Below are positions 6,690 to 14,337 of a stretch of DNA of 15,378 nt, piece by piece. The DNA lies in the NCBI GenBank assembly GCA_028704195.1, contig JAQVLL010000010.1, forward strand, positions 1-15,378, in the 5' to 3' direction. Position 1 is the stretch's first letter. The number at the start of each line of letters is the position of its first letter. This DNA is from Smithellaceae bacterium. Its GTDB lineage: Bacteria; Desulfobacterota; Syntrophia; Syntrophales; Smithellaceae. The position numbers and the translations under genes were made by a program. The notes under the pieces were generated by a model that did not search any database, was not told where the DNA came from, and saw nothing but the letters and a program-made list of their open reading frames with translations.

Positions 6690-8636
6690 TTATATGATGT
6701 TAAGTCTGCGCAAGGTTTCCTCTTCAGGCTTTCCCGTGGCCTTGTCCCAGCCGAACTGGTCCCAGTAATCCGGGGCAAGTTTTTCGATATCGACAAACCT
6801 TCCCTTGTTGGCGCCCTCCTTCTGGGGAGGTTTGCCCAGGGCACGGGCGCTGATGAAGTTGTCTTTCGGTTCGATGCCGTGCTTGATGTTGAAAGCCTGC
6901 TTCAGAGTCTGAATGCGCTCGCCGATGGTCATGTATTCTTCGGGCGTCAGCGTCCAGCCGGATGCGGCATTCAGCCAGTCAAACGTCGGTATTCTTTTTG
7001 CCCCGATGAAGAGGCCGAACATGCACATTCCGGCCCCGTTGGCGAGGCTCATGAACTTGCTGCAGGCGGCGGCGGCCTGCGCTTTCTCCCGGTTGACTTT
7101 GTACTTGCTGCCTTTCGTATACAGAGGAGAAGGTTTTGGCAGACCCTTTACACGTTTCCACAATTGAAACATTTCGTAATACAGGTGGGCGCCGAGTGTG
7201 TGCCGGCCCGGCGTCGGTTCAAGACAGTAATGAACATTGAATCCGGGATCATTGCGCCCGTCATGCATAGCCGGTTCCTGGCCGCCGGCCTGGATGGCAA
7301 ATTCGATGGATCCTTTGCCGATTTTTTTCGCGGCGGCCTTTGTCCCGTCGGCTAGCAGATCGCCGATGCCTTCCCGTTTGATCATTTTCCTGATCAGCGC
7401 GACCACCGCTTCCGTGTTTCCCCACGTAAGCTCCAGACCGCCCGTGTCTTCTCTGGTCAAAATGCCTTTTTCGTAGCATTCAATGGCAAAGGCGGCCGTC
7501 GCGCCGGCGGAAATTGTATCCATGCCAGCCCGGTTCAGAAGATCGTTTAAATAATAGACGCTGTCCAGATCTCCATTCATACAAAGGCCACTCAGCGCCA
7601 GAATGCTCTCATACTCGGGTTTGTGCGCATGCGCTTGCTTCCCCTTCGAGGTGCAGATACCGCCGCATCCCAGCGGACAGGAGTAACAGTGATACTTGAC
7701 GATTTCCGTTTTTTTAATGAGATCGGGATTGAGCGTCCGGGATTTCTTTGTTGGAAAATCACAATTGGATCCGTCCCAGTTTTTCAGGGGGGCGTCCCCC
7801 CATTCAATGGATGTCTGGTTCATGCCCCCTGTGCCCCACTTCCGCAGGATAGAAGTGTACAGAAGTCCGTCCTGCGGAAAAACAAGCGGGCTCACGCGTA
7901 GAAGGGTGCCCACGTTTGCCATCATTCCCCCCGGGAGCGGTAGGGGGAAGTTGACCCACTTGAGGCATTGCCGGCTTAATCTCTTCATTGCCGCCGGATC
8001 AGAAGCGCCGATGCGGTGGACGCCTTCCAGGACAACGGCTTTCAGCTTTTTGGCGCCCATGACAGCGCCAAGGCCCGAACGGGCTGCGATTCTGCCCCTG
8101 TCACTGCATACTCCTGAAATCAGGGACAATTTCTCGCCGGAAGGACCGATGACGGCGACGGCTGCTTTCGGGCCATACTGCTGTTTGAGAAGCCCCTCCG
8201 TTTCAATCGCGTCACAGCCCCAGAGTTCGGCTGCATCTTTTAGGGTTGCCTTGCCGTTTTTGATGTACAGGTAAACGGGATGGGGACTGATCCCTTTGAA
8301 GAAAATGGCATCGTAGCCGCTGTGTTTGATTGCCGGGGAAAACGTGCCGCCGCAATTTGCGTCGCCCCAGCATCCGGTGAGCGGTGACTTGCCTACAAGC
8401 GTCCACCGGCCAGAAAACAGGCTGCCCGTTCCCGTGAGAAATCCCGAACAGAAACCCAGGATATTTGCCGGTCCGAGCGGGTCGGCGCCAGCGGGCACAC
8501 GGTTGAAAAGGATGTAGGCACCCAGACCCATTCCGGAGAGGTACTCTTCATAGACACGGTCGGGTATGGCTTCCGGTGTCATGGTTTGATCCGACAGGTC
8601 CACCATCAGGATTTTTCCCATATAAGGTTTGCTCAT
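6690..8636 (-). CDS. Aldehyde:ferredoxin oxidoreductase family enzyme (tungstopterin)
   Basis: A 648-residue AOR-family protein. It would interconvert an aldehyde and the carboxylic acid using a bis-pyranopterin tungsten (or molybdenum) centre and one [4Fe-4S] cluster. The N-terminal pterin-binding domain is complete, with GRWTLVGKSPLTG (76-88) and GDANCGG (91-97). The cluster motif CX2CX3C is present (Cys317, Cys320, Cys324), and the distant fourth ligand fits Cys538 in GAGMCMFG. The active-site blocks PEYESILALSGLC (340-352), QEPAMHDGR (453-461) and PGRHTLGAH (477-485) are in place; the middle one reads HDGR where many relatives have HDPR. Length is as expected for AOR or BamB. AAAGGAAT precedes the ATG. 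It lies 20 bp after an iron alcohol dehydrogenase and 12 bp before its ferredoxin, which points to aldehyde metabolism. A BamB-like role cannot be excluded from motifs alone. Confidence 0.93.
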   Translation of the reverse strand: MSKPYMGKILMVDLSDQTMTPEAIPDRVYEEYLSGMGLGAYILFNRVPAGADPLGPANILGFCSGFLTGTGSLFSGRWTLVGKSPLTGCWGDANCGGTFSPAIKHSGYDAIFFKGISPHPVYLYIKNGKATLKDAAELWGCDAIETEGLLKQQYGPKAAVAVIGPSGEKLSLISGVCSDRGRIAARSGLGAVMGAKKLKAVVLEGVHRIGASDPAAMKRLSRQCLKWVNFPLPLPGGMMANVGTLLRVSPLVFPQDGLLYTSILRKWGTGGMNQTSIEWGDAPLKNWDGSNCDFPTKKSRTLNPDLIKKTEIVKYHCYSCPLGCGGICTSKGKQAHAHKPEYESILALSGLCMNGDLDSVYYLNDLLNRAGMDTISAGATAAFAIECYEKGILTREDTGGLELTWGNTEAVVALIRKMIKREGIGDLLADGTKAAAKKIGKGSIEFAIQAGGQEPAMHDGRNDPGFNVHYCLEPTPGRHTLGAHLYYEMFQLWKRVKGLPKPSPLYTKGSKYKVNREKAQAAAACSKFMSLANGAGMCMFGLFIGAKRIPTFDWLNAASGWTLTPEEYMTIGERIQTLKQAFNIKHGIEPKDNFISARALGKPPQKEGANKGRFVDIEKLAPDYWDQFGWDKATGKPEEETLRRLNII

Positions 8637-8656
8637 GACAAGATTCCTTTCGCTCT

Positions 8657-9904
8657 TTAGCCTTTTTTCACTTTGCTCCGGTCGAGGGGATGGCCTTCCC
8701 AGGCCGCCTCCAGAACCATCAGGTTGTCGTCATAATCTGTGTCTTCAGGATTATACATGGATGCCCCGTCGAGCAGAGCCGCTCTGGCAATTCGGGGCAG
8801 TGCTTCACGGGGCACCGTTGGTTTTTGCTCGCGGTCTTTGAGCTCCCCGAAACATCGGGCATGCCGCCCGTCCGTCATTTTATGAAGATCTTCATTGAGC
8901 TGCCGGATGAGGGAAACAACTTTTTGCGGCCTTTGTTCTTTTACCGTGTCGTGGTAAACCGCCTCACCCGCCATAGGCAAAAGGAGACGCACGATGGTGT
9001 CCTCACATTTATGCATGTTGTATTCGAGGCCATAGGGCAGTAAAATTGCCATGGCCTGTCCGTGCGGAACGCCGCAGACAGAGCCGCTTGCATGGCCGAG
9101 GTTGTGCACGATGCCGGTCATGGAATTGGAAAAGGCGATGCCTGCCAGGCATGCGCCGACAGACATCGCCAGGCGGCCGTTTGGGTCCAAAGGGTTGTCA
9201 GCGACAATCGGCAGGTATCGGTAAATCATGTTGACGGCGGAAAGCGCGTGCGCGTCACTCAGGGGATTTTTCTGGAGGCAGTAGTAGGCCTCCATGGCGT
9301 GGCTCAGGGCGTCCATGCCTGTCATGGCCGTGACGAAAGGCGGCATAGTCATCGTCATGCGGGGATCGAGAACGGAGACGTCGGGAAGCAGGAAATAACT
9401 CAGGAAAGCCATTTTGAGATGTTTTTCGTGGTCCTTGATCACGGCCACTTGCGTCACTTCTGACCCTGTTCCGGCAGTGGTCGGTATCGCGATCAGGGGT
9501 TTCAGCGGACGCTTCAGGGCGCCTGCGCCGCTGAAAGCCATCAGGTCCGAGGCGTTTTCGGAAACGACAATGTTGACCCCCTTGGCCGTGTCCATGACGG
9601 AACCGCCGCCGACGGCAACGATGGCGTCGCAACCGCTGTCCCGGTAAAGCTGGGCCAGCTGGTGGACAATCCTGATGTCAGAATCGGGAGGGACGTTATC
9701 CGCAATCAGGGTTCCGGCCAAACGGTCCTGAAGGACCCGGGAAACAATATCGATCAACCCGGCGCCGACAACCCCCTTGTCAGTAATGATCAGAGGTTTT
9801 TTGGATCCCTTGTCTGCAAGCAGCACCGGTATTTTCTCCAGGGCGTTATGGCCGGCGACGATTTTCACTCGGCAGCAAAACTCATAATAATCAGGCAGGT
9901 CCAT
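8657..9904 (-). CDS. Iron-containing alcohol dehydrogenase (intact metal site)
   Basis: A 415-residue group III (Fe-type) alcohol dehydrogenase, expected to interconvert an alcohol and its aldehyde with NAD(P). The dinucleotide loop GGGSVMDTAKG (99-109) and PTTAGTGSE (141-149) are intact. The four metal ligands fit the known FucO spacing: Asp198 and His202 in GMDALSHAMEAY, His267 in VHNLGHASG, and His281 in PHGQAM. The family is usually about 380-400 residues; this one has a longer C-terminal region (about 330-415) rich in charged residues. The start is 5 bp after the preceding dehydrogenase-like gene, whose 3' end supplies the GAAAGG ribosome site. Its neighbours suggest that its aldehyde is handed to the AOR-family enzyme. 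The substrate cannot be read from sequence. Confidence 0.93.
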   Translation of the reverse strand: MDLPDYYEFCCRVKIVAGHNALEKIPVLLADKGSKKPLIITDKGVVGAGLIDIVSRVLQDRLAGTLIADNVPPDSDIRIVHQLAQLYRDSGCDAIVAVGGGSVMDTAKGVNIVVSENASDLMAFSGAGALKRPLKPLIAIPTTAGTGSEVTQVAVIKDHEKHLKMAFLSYFLLPDVSVLDPRMTMTMPPFVTAMTGMDALSHAMEAYYCLQKNPLSDAHALSAVNMIYRYLPIVADNPLDPNGRLAMSVGACLAGIAFSNSMTGIVHNLGHASGSVCGVPHGQAMAILLPYGLEYNMHKCEDTIVRLLLPMAGEAVYHDTVKEQRPQKVVSLIRQLNEDLHKMTDGRHARCFGELKDREQKPTVPREALPRIARAALLDGASMYNPEDTDYDDNLMVLEAAWEGHPLDRSKVKKG

Positions 9905-9909
9905 GGAAA

Positions 9910-11082
9910 TCAGCCTTTCTTTTCAGCCACGGGGGTTTTGTCCCATATCCGGCCAACGACTGCGCGAAGGTACACACCATCTGGGTCAGCGTCCAGAACG
10001 TCAAGGATATCTTCCATTACGTAACGGGGAACACCAGGTTCCTTGAGAGTTTGCGGCACATCTTTTCCCAACACGGAATAGAGATCGGCCATAAAACGAT
10101 TGAGAACAGAAACCGTCGCCCCGGCCCTTTGATCTTCCGGCGTCTGTGTGAAATCATCGTCCCCGGTCAGCGGTTGCAGCAGAGAGGACAGGTCATGCCC
10201 GCCCTGATGCAGATAATCGCCAAGGATGTGGGGCAGGCACATGCCCATGATGATTCCCGGGTGAATGTTGTACACCTCCTGGAATACCTGCCCGAGTTTG
10301 TGGAGCGGGGAGGCATCCGTGCCGGAAAATGCGCAGCCGGACATGGCAGCCGCGTTGAGAACCGCCAGCGTGGTTTTTTTATCGTCGGGATTGCGGACAG
10401 CGGCAGGAAGATTTTCCCTGATGAAACGGATGGCGGCAAAGGAATAGGCTTCACGGAAAGGGTTCTTCCCGGCGCCGATGTGGGCCTCCAGCGCCCGCCC
10501 CAGGGCGGCAAGGCCCGTGGCGTAAATTATTTTTCCCTCTTTTCCGCGGGTGAGCCGCGGATCAATCACAACGAGAACGGGTGCCAGGTATTCGGATGAG
10601 AGAACCGTTCCGTTCAGAGTTGCCTGCTGTGATGTTTCCAGGCCGGTGGCATTTGCCGTCAGGACCACCACCAGGGGAAGCAGGTTCCTGTTGACCGGTG
10701 TCTGTGCTGAAAGACTCCGGACATCCGTTGTTTTCAGAGAGACGGCCAGGTTCAGAATCTTGGCCGAGTCAACAATCGTCCCTCCGCCCAGAGAGATAAC
10801 GGAGTCGTATTTTCCCTCGATAATGGTTGTTCTTAACTGTTCGATGAGAGCGGGATCGACCTTGTCTGGAAGACCGTCGAAAACCCCCAGCGTCATACCC
10901 GAATCACCGAATGCTCCCGTCAACGTACGGATGGCATTCCGACCCACTTTACCGATGCTCGTTACAATGAGGGGTTTGCCGGCATTCAGGCCGGACAGTT
11001 CGATGGGCAGATTCTCGAGCGCTTTGTTTCCCGAGTTTGTCTTGACCGGACAGGTAAAAGTGAAAACGGTTTCGGGATTCAT
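9910..11082 (-). CDS. Iron alcohol dehydrogenase paralogue lacking metal ligands (probable pseudoenzyme)
   Basis: A 390-residue protein with the full iron-alcohol-dehydrogenase fold, collinear with the neighbouring intact enzyme. The dinucleotide loop GGGTIVDSAK (99-108) is kept. The metal site is not: GMDALSHAMEA of the neighbour reads GLAALGRALEA, so the Asp is Ala192 and the first His is Arg196. His261 is retained, and the fourth ligand position is Pro275 with a His shifted by one to 274. The second His of the HxxxH pair is Gln265, and the GTGSE segment reads ATGLE (145-149). The frame is open over the whole length with no frameshift, so it looks maintained rather than decaying. AAAGGA precedes the ATG. 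A structural, cofactor-binding or regulatory subunit for the adjacent active enzyme is the simplest reading (inference). Confidence 0.85.
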   Translation of the reverse strand: MNPETVFTFTCPVKTNSGNKALENLPIELSGLNAGKPLIVTSIGKVGRNAIRTLTGAFGDSGMTLGVFDGLPDKVDPALIEQLRTTIIEGKYDSVISLGGGTIVDSAKILNLAVSLKTTDVRSLSAQTPVNRNLLPLVVVLTANATGLETSQQATLNGTVLSSEYLAPVLVVIDPRLTRGKEGKIIYATGLAALGRALEAHIGAGKNPFREAYSFAAIRFIRENLPAAVRNPDDKKTTLAVLNAAAMSGCAFSGTDASPLHKLGQVFQEVYNIHPGIIMGMCLPHILGDYLHQGGHDLSSLLQPLTGDDDFTQTPEDQRAGATVSVLNRFMADLYSVLGKDVPQTLKEPGVPRYVMEDILDVLDADPDGVYLRAVVGRIWDKTPVAEKKG

Positions 11083-11097
11083 GTCATGGTCCTTTCA

Positions 11098-11625
11098 TCA
11101 AATACCCAGCAACACCCGGGTATAAATGCCGATTCGACCGAAAACTTTGCGGCCCGGTGTCCAAGATGGGTAGCGCTTTATAGCCAGACGTGCGATCATT
11201 TTAGGAAGCAGGTAAACCTCCACAATATCCATGACCCGGATCATGGCCAGCGCATGCGGAACTTCCCCTTCGGTGATCAGACGATTACGGGCTGTGGCCA
11301 GCGCAGTGCTTTCCCGAAAGGAAAGGATCAAAAACGCGGTCTCTATGTTTTTCATCGCCAGACGGATGTATATGCGCCTCCCACCGGGATTGCCGCCAAG
11401 GTATTTCACCCGGCCTTTATCCTTGCCGATCAGCATCCAGGGGCCATCCGGAAGAACACCCAGTGAAAATGTGAAATCATCGGGGAGGCTGTCGAATTCC
11501 CGCCGAACCTGTTCATCAACCTTCGCGGCGGCCTGGATGGCCCGGCCCGTGAACCACAGAAAGACAGCCACGTAAGCCCGCTTGAACGGTTTCCTTCCGG
11601 CACGGACGACGTCAACAAGTCCCAT
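11098..11625 (-). CDS. Uncharacterised protein, possibly SCP2-like
   Basis: A 175-residue protein, first gene of the operon, 15 bp before the degenerate dehydrogenase gene. I cannot assign a proven function. Residues 50-143 alternate strand and helix: FTFSLGV and WMLIGKD, then RRIYIRLAMKN, then AFLILSFRESTALATARNRLITEGEV followed by a helix ending EVYLLP. This pattern, with a 'gain/loss' block followed by a Gly-containing turn, resembles SCP2-type lipid-binding domains, a tentative call. The C-terminal 30 residues are basic and aromatic (KRYPSW, GRKVFGRIGIY). There is no signal peptide, but two hydrophobic patches (18-27 and 133-147) could contact membrane or lipid. ATG 11625 is preferred, with GGGAG 9 nt upstream; a GTG at 11631 is an alternative. 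Confidence 0.7.
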   Translation of the reverse strand: MGLVDVVRAGRKPFKRAYVAVFLWFTGRAIQAAAKVDEQVRREFDSLPDDFTFSLGVLPDGPWMLIGKDKGRVKYLGGNPGGRRIYIRLAMKNIETAFLILSFRESTALATARNRLITEGEVPHALAMIRVMDIVEVYLLPKMIARLAIKRYPSWTPGRKVFGRIGIYTRVLLGI

Positions 11626-11730
11626 ATTCACATTCTCCCTTTTATTTGAGTCGTTTCTCGCTAGAACAGCAAATCCTTTGTCATTTCCGCGTGAGAAATG
11701 CAGTCGTGCATCGTTCTGTCTTTATTTTTT

Positions 11731-11759
11731 ACTTTACATAAGTTCAGGGCCGGTGTCAA
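11731..11759 (-). promoter_or_regulatory. Putative sigma70 promoter of the AOR/alcohol dehydrogenase operon
   Basis: Read on the minus strand, TTGACA (11759-11754) is followed after exactly 17 nt by TAAAGT (11736-11731, 4 of 6 matches to TATAAT). The transcript would start near 11724, leaving about 100 nt of leader before the first gene. No sigma54-type GG/GC element is seen nearby. Confidence 0.55.
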
Positions 11760-12041
11760 AGATATTGCGAACTCAATTTTATATCATAACCCTTCATGTC
11801 ATTTGTTCCGATTCTCGATTCCTAGAGACGAAGAATTTAGAACAAGAGGTTGCATCCACCACTGAACGGTGGAAAGACCCCTTTCTCTGGTATATAGCAT
11901 TACAAATTTATGCATGGGATTTTATGAAGCGACAAACCAGATTACATGTCGGATTTATAAAAGAAGAGTTATGAAAATCAATGATTGAGGGCTTTGAAAT
12001 CTGTGATTTCGGGTGTAATGGCAAAAAATCTGTGCTATAAG

Positions 12042-12070
12042 TTGACATAAAACAAGTTAAATCATCTACA
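12042..12070 (+). promoter_or_regulatory. Candidate promoter for nifUS
   Basis: TTGACA (12042-12047) is perfect. The -10 is uncertain: TCTACA (12065-12070) is at 17 nt but weak, while CATAAT (12069-12074) is a better hexamer at a longer than normal 21-nt spacing. If real, the transcript begins at or just inside the hairpin at 12074-12110. Confidence 0.35.
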
Positions 12071-12073
12071 TAA

Positions 12074-12110
12074 TAGCCTTTTATTCAAATCCTCGTTGAA
12101 TAAAAGGCTA
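12074..12110. repeat. Perfect 15-bp inverted repeat in the nifU leader
   Basis: TAGCCTTTTATTCAA (12074-12088) and TTGAATAAAAGGCTA (12096-12110) are exact reverse complements around a 7-nt loop. The plus-strand continuation is A-rich and the minus-strand continuation has no T-run, so it is not a standard terminator in either direction. It could be a 5'-stabilising or attenuating hairpin of the nifUS transcript, or a protein-binding operator. Confidence 0.7.
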
Positions 12111-12246
12111 AAAAATAAAAAAAGTGGACTTTATGCGTATCGCGGCAGACGAAATTGTTCTATATAGAAAACGTCATCAATGATAAAAAATAAAATGATA
12201 GGGGCATCAATCACCGCCTGATTTAGTCAAAATTGAAGGAGGAGTT

Positions 12247-13071
12247 ATGTGGGAATACACGGATAAGGTGAAAGATCATTTTCTCAATCCGCGCAATGTA
12301 GGAGAAATTGAAAATCCTGACGGGATAGCCGAGGTCGGGTCGCTGGCCTGCGGGGATGCCTTGAAACTTACCTTCAAACTCGATGGAAACAAGCGCATCA
12401 AGGATGCTAAATTCAAAACATTCGGCTGTGCCAGCGCCATTGCCTCTTCTTCGGCGCTTACGGAAATCATCAAGGGGATGACTGTTGATGAAGCACTCAA
12501 AGTCAGCAATCAGGATATTGCTCAATATCTGGGCGGCCTTCCGGATGAAAAGATGCACTGCTCTGTTCTGGGCAAGCAGGCCCTGGAGAAAGCGGTGGAA
12601 AATTATCGGGGAGCTCCGGCGATGGAAGCCGGCGCAACGATCATTTGCGAATGCTTTGGGGTTACCGATATGGAAATCGAACAGGCGATTCGTGAAAATA
12701 ACCTGGCAACGGTGGAAGATGTCACCAATTATACCAAGGCCGGAGGAGGCTGCGGGGGATGTCATGAGGCCATTGCCCAGATCATCGAGCGCGTGAAGGC
12801 GGAGCCGAAAGCCGACACAAAGCCCCGACTCACGAATCTTCAGAAAATCCGGATGATCGAAGAAACGATTGACCGGGAAATCCGGCCCTCGCTGAGGCAG
12901 GACGGTGGCGATGTTGACATCATTGACATCATCGGAAACCGGGTACTTGTAGCGACACGAGGTGCCTGTGCCACCTGCAAGGCTGCCGATATTACCTTGA
13001 AGCATTTTGTTGAGCATCGTCTCAGGGAATTGGTTTCACCGGATATTACGGTGGAGGAGGTATCCAAATGA
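12247..13071 (+). CDS. nifU: NifU, three-domain Fe-S cluster assembly scaffold
   Basis: A 274-residue scaffold on which Fe-S clusters are built from sulfur supplied by NifS. All three domains of full-length NifU are present. The IscU-like domain (1-125) has Cys35, Asp37, Cys61 and Cys105. The central [2Fe-2S] BFD-like domain (133-175) has Cys134, Cys136, Cys169 and Cys172. The C-terminal Nfu domain (about 197-270) has the CATC pair Cys241/Cys244. Cysteine spacing matches Azotobacter NifU closely. The ribosome site AAGGAGGAG is very strong, and the stop overlaps the nifS start by 4 bp (ATGA). No nitrogenase genes are in the window. In many anaerobes NifUS serves as the general Fe-S system, which fits the Fe-S-rich enzymes next door. 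Confidence 0.97.
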   Translation: MWEYTDKVKDHFLNPRNVGEIENPDGIAEVGSLACGDALKLTFKLDGNKRIKDAKFKTFGCASAIASSSALTEIIKGMTVDEALKVSNQDIAQYLGGLPDEKMHCSVLGKQALEKAVENYRGAPAMEAGATIICECFGVTDMEIEQAIRENNLATVEDVTNYTKAGGGCGGCHEAIAQIIERVKAEPKADTKPRLTNLQKIRMIEETIDREIRPSLRQDGGDVDIIDIIGNRVLVATRGACATCKAADITLKHFVEHRLRELVSPDITVEEVSK

Positions 13072-14249
13072 AACCCGTTTATTTCGACAATAATGCCACA
13101 ACACAGGTCGCCCCCGAAGTGCTGGACGCCATGCTTCCATACTTCCGGGATTTATATGGTAATCCTTCCAGCATGCATAGCTTTGGCGGTCAGGTCGGCC
13201 AGAAAATTCGAGCGGCGCGCGCGCAGGTGGCGGCGCTGTTGGGCGCGCTGCCTGAAGAAATTGTTTTTACCAGTTGCGGAACGGAAAGCGACAACTCCGC
13301 AATCCGATCGGCTTTAACGACAAGGCCTGAAAAAAAACACATCGTGATCAGCCGGGTCGAACATCCGGCCATCCGCGCCCTTTGCTCTCATTTGAGTTTG
13401 CAGGGATATAAGATTACCGAATTGCCCGTGGACAAAAGCGGCAACCTGGATCTGGAAAACCTGGAAAAGAACTTGACTCCGGACACGGCCATTGTCAGCC
13501 TGATGTGGGGCAACAATGAAACGGGCGTGATCTTTCCGGTGGAAGCGGCGGCAAGATTGGCCCATGAAAAGGACATCCTCTTTCATACCGACGCCGTTCA
13601 GGCAACAGGAAAGATTCCCATCAACATGAAAAACAATGTCATTGATATGCTTTCCATTTCCGGCCACAAACTGCACGCACCCAAAGGTATCGGGGTTCTC
13701 TATGTCCGGCGCGGAACCAAGTTTTCACCGTTTCTGATCGGGGGCCACCAGGAAAAAGAGCGGCGAGGAGGAACGGAAAACACCCCGGGCATTATTGGAT
13801 TGGGGAAGGCCTGCGAGCTTGCAGCACAGAATATGGATAAGGAGAATACATCCGTTAAACGTCTGAGGGACAAACTGGAGAGCGAACTTTTAAACAAGAT
13901 TCCGCAGAGCCGTGTCAATGGTGATGTCCAAAATCGTCTGCCCAATACCACAAATATCAGCTTCGAGTACGTGGAAGGAGAAGCAATTTTGCTGATGATG
14001 AACGAACTGGACATTTGCGCTTCCTCCGGCTCGGCCTGCACATCCGGTTCGCTGCAGCCGTCACACGTGCTTCGCGCGATGGGCGTACCTTTCACCATGG
14101 CGCACGGTTCGATTCGCTTCAGCCTGAGTGTATATAACACGGAAGAGGAAGTTGATTTTGTGATAGAAAAAATGCCCGCCATCATCGAAAGGCTGCGTGA
14201 GATGTCCCCTTTCTGGAAAGAATCGGAGCAGGCCTGCCGTAAACAGTGA
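13068..14249 (+). CDS. nifS: NifS, cysteine desulfurase
   Basis: A 393-residue pyridoxal-phosphate enzyme that removes sulfur from L-cysteine as a persulfide, giving alanine, and passes it to NifU. It opens with YFDNNATT, which marks the NifS/IscS class. His99, Asp175 and Gln178 (HTDAVQ) and the PLP-binding Lys201 (SGHKLHAPKG) are all present. The catalytic Cys324 lies in SSGSACTSGSLQPSHVLRAMG, the NifS-type form. Length is normal. Translation is coupled to nifU by the ATGA overlap. Its stop codon lies within the first, imperfect unit of a heptanucleotide repeat. Confidence 0.97.
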   Translation: MKPVYFDNNATTQVAPEVLDAMLPYFRDLYGNPSSMHSFGGQVGQKIRAARAQVAALLGALPEEIVFTSCGTESDNSAIRSALTTRPEKKHIVISRVEHPAIRALCSHLSLQGYKITELPVDKSGNLDLENLEKNLTPDTAIVSLMWGNNETGVIFPVEAAARLAHEKDILFHTDAVQATGKIPINMKNNVIDMLSISGHKLHAPKGIGVLYVRRGTKFSPFLIGGHQEKERRGGTENTPGIIGLGKACELAAQNMDKENTSVKRLRDKLESELLNKIPQSRVNGDVQNRLPNTTNISFEYVEGEAILLMMNELDICASSGSACTSGSLQPSHVLRAMGVPFTMAHGSIRFSLSVYNTEEEVDFVIEKMPAIIERLREMSPFWKESEQACRKQ

Positions 14250-14294
14250 ATGGTGGATAGTGGATGGTGGATAGTGGATAGTGGATAGTGGATG
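14246..14294 (+). repeat. Heptanucleotide tandem repeat (GTGGATR)
   Basis: Six contiguous 7-bp units (14253-14294) read A, G, A, A, A, G at the last base of GTGGATR. An imperfect unit GTGAATG (14246-14252) comes directly before them and contains the nifS stop codon. The array lies in the convergent spacer between nifS and the 60-residue gene. Its length is likely to vary between strains. Confidence 0.9.
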
Positions 14295-14337
14295 GATATC
14301 CCTTGTTGCGCTGATAGCTTCGGGGGGATATTGTATG

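Larger units (their letters stand above)
11632..12246. other. Divergent control region between the AOR operon and nifUS
   Basis: About 615 bp hold no credible protein gene. Read outward, the left part contains the putative promoter of the minus-strand AOR operon (11731-11759) and, in its leader, a short CATTTC/GAAATG inverted repeat (11682-11700). The middle has a TCCACC/GGTGGA hairpin (11855-11873) of unknown meaning. The right part holds a candidate nifU promoter and a perfect 15-bp hairpin (12074-12110). A long AT-rich leader then ends in AAGGAGGAG. Several frames of fewer than 20 codons exist but lack support. Confidence 0.5.

Noticed and set aside
11582..11974. A 130-codon plus-strand frame in the spacer left of nifU.
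   Set aside because: It starts antisense inside the SCP2-like gene, has no ribosome site, no recognisable domain and low-complexity composition.
5871..12130. The shared 10-mer AAAGTGGACT at about 5870 and 12121.
   Set aside because: Matches of this length are expected by chance in 15 kb, and the flanks do not agree.
12223..13017. A 264-codon minus-strand frame opposite nifU.
   Set aside because: The plus strand encodes all three NifU domains with every expected cysteine, so the opposite frame is incidental.
12247..14249. NifUS as evidence for a nitrogen-fixation island.
   Set aside because: No nifHDK, nifENB or regulatory nif gene is present. NifUS is common in anaerobes as the general Fe-S assembly system.
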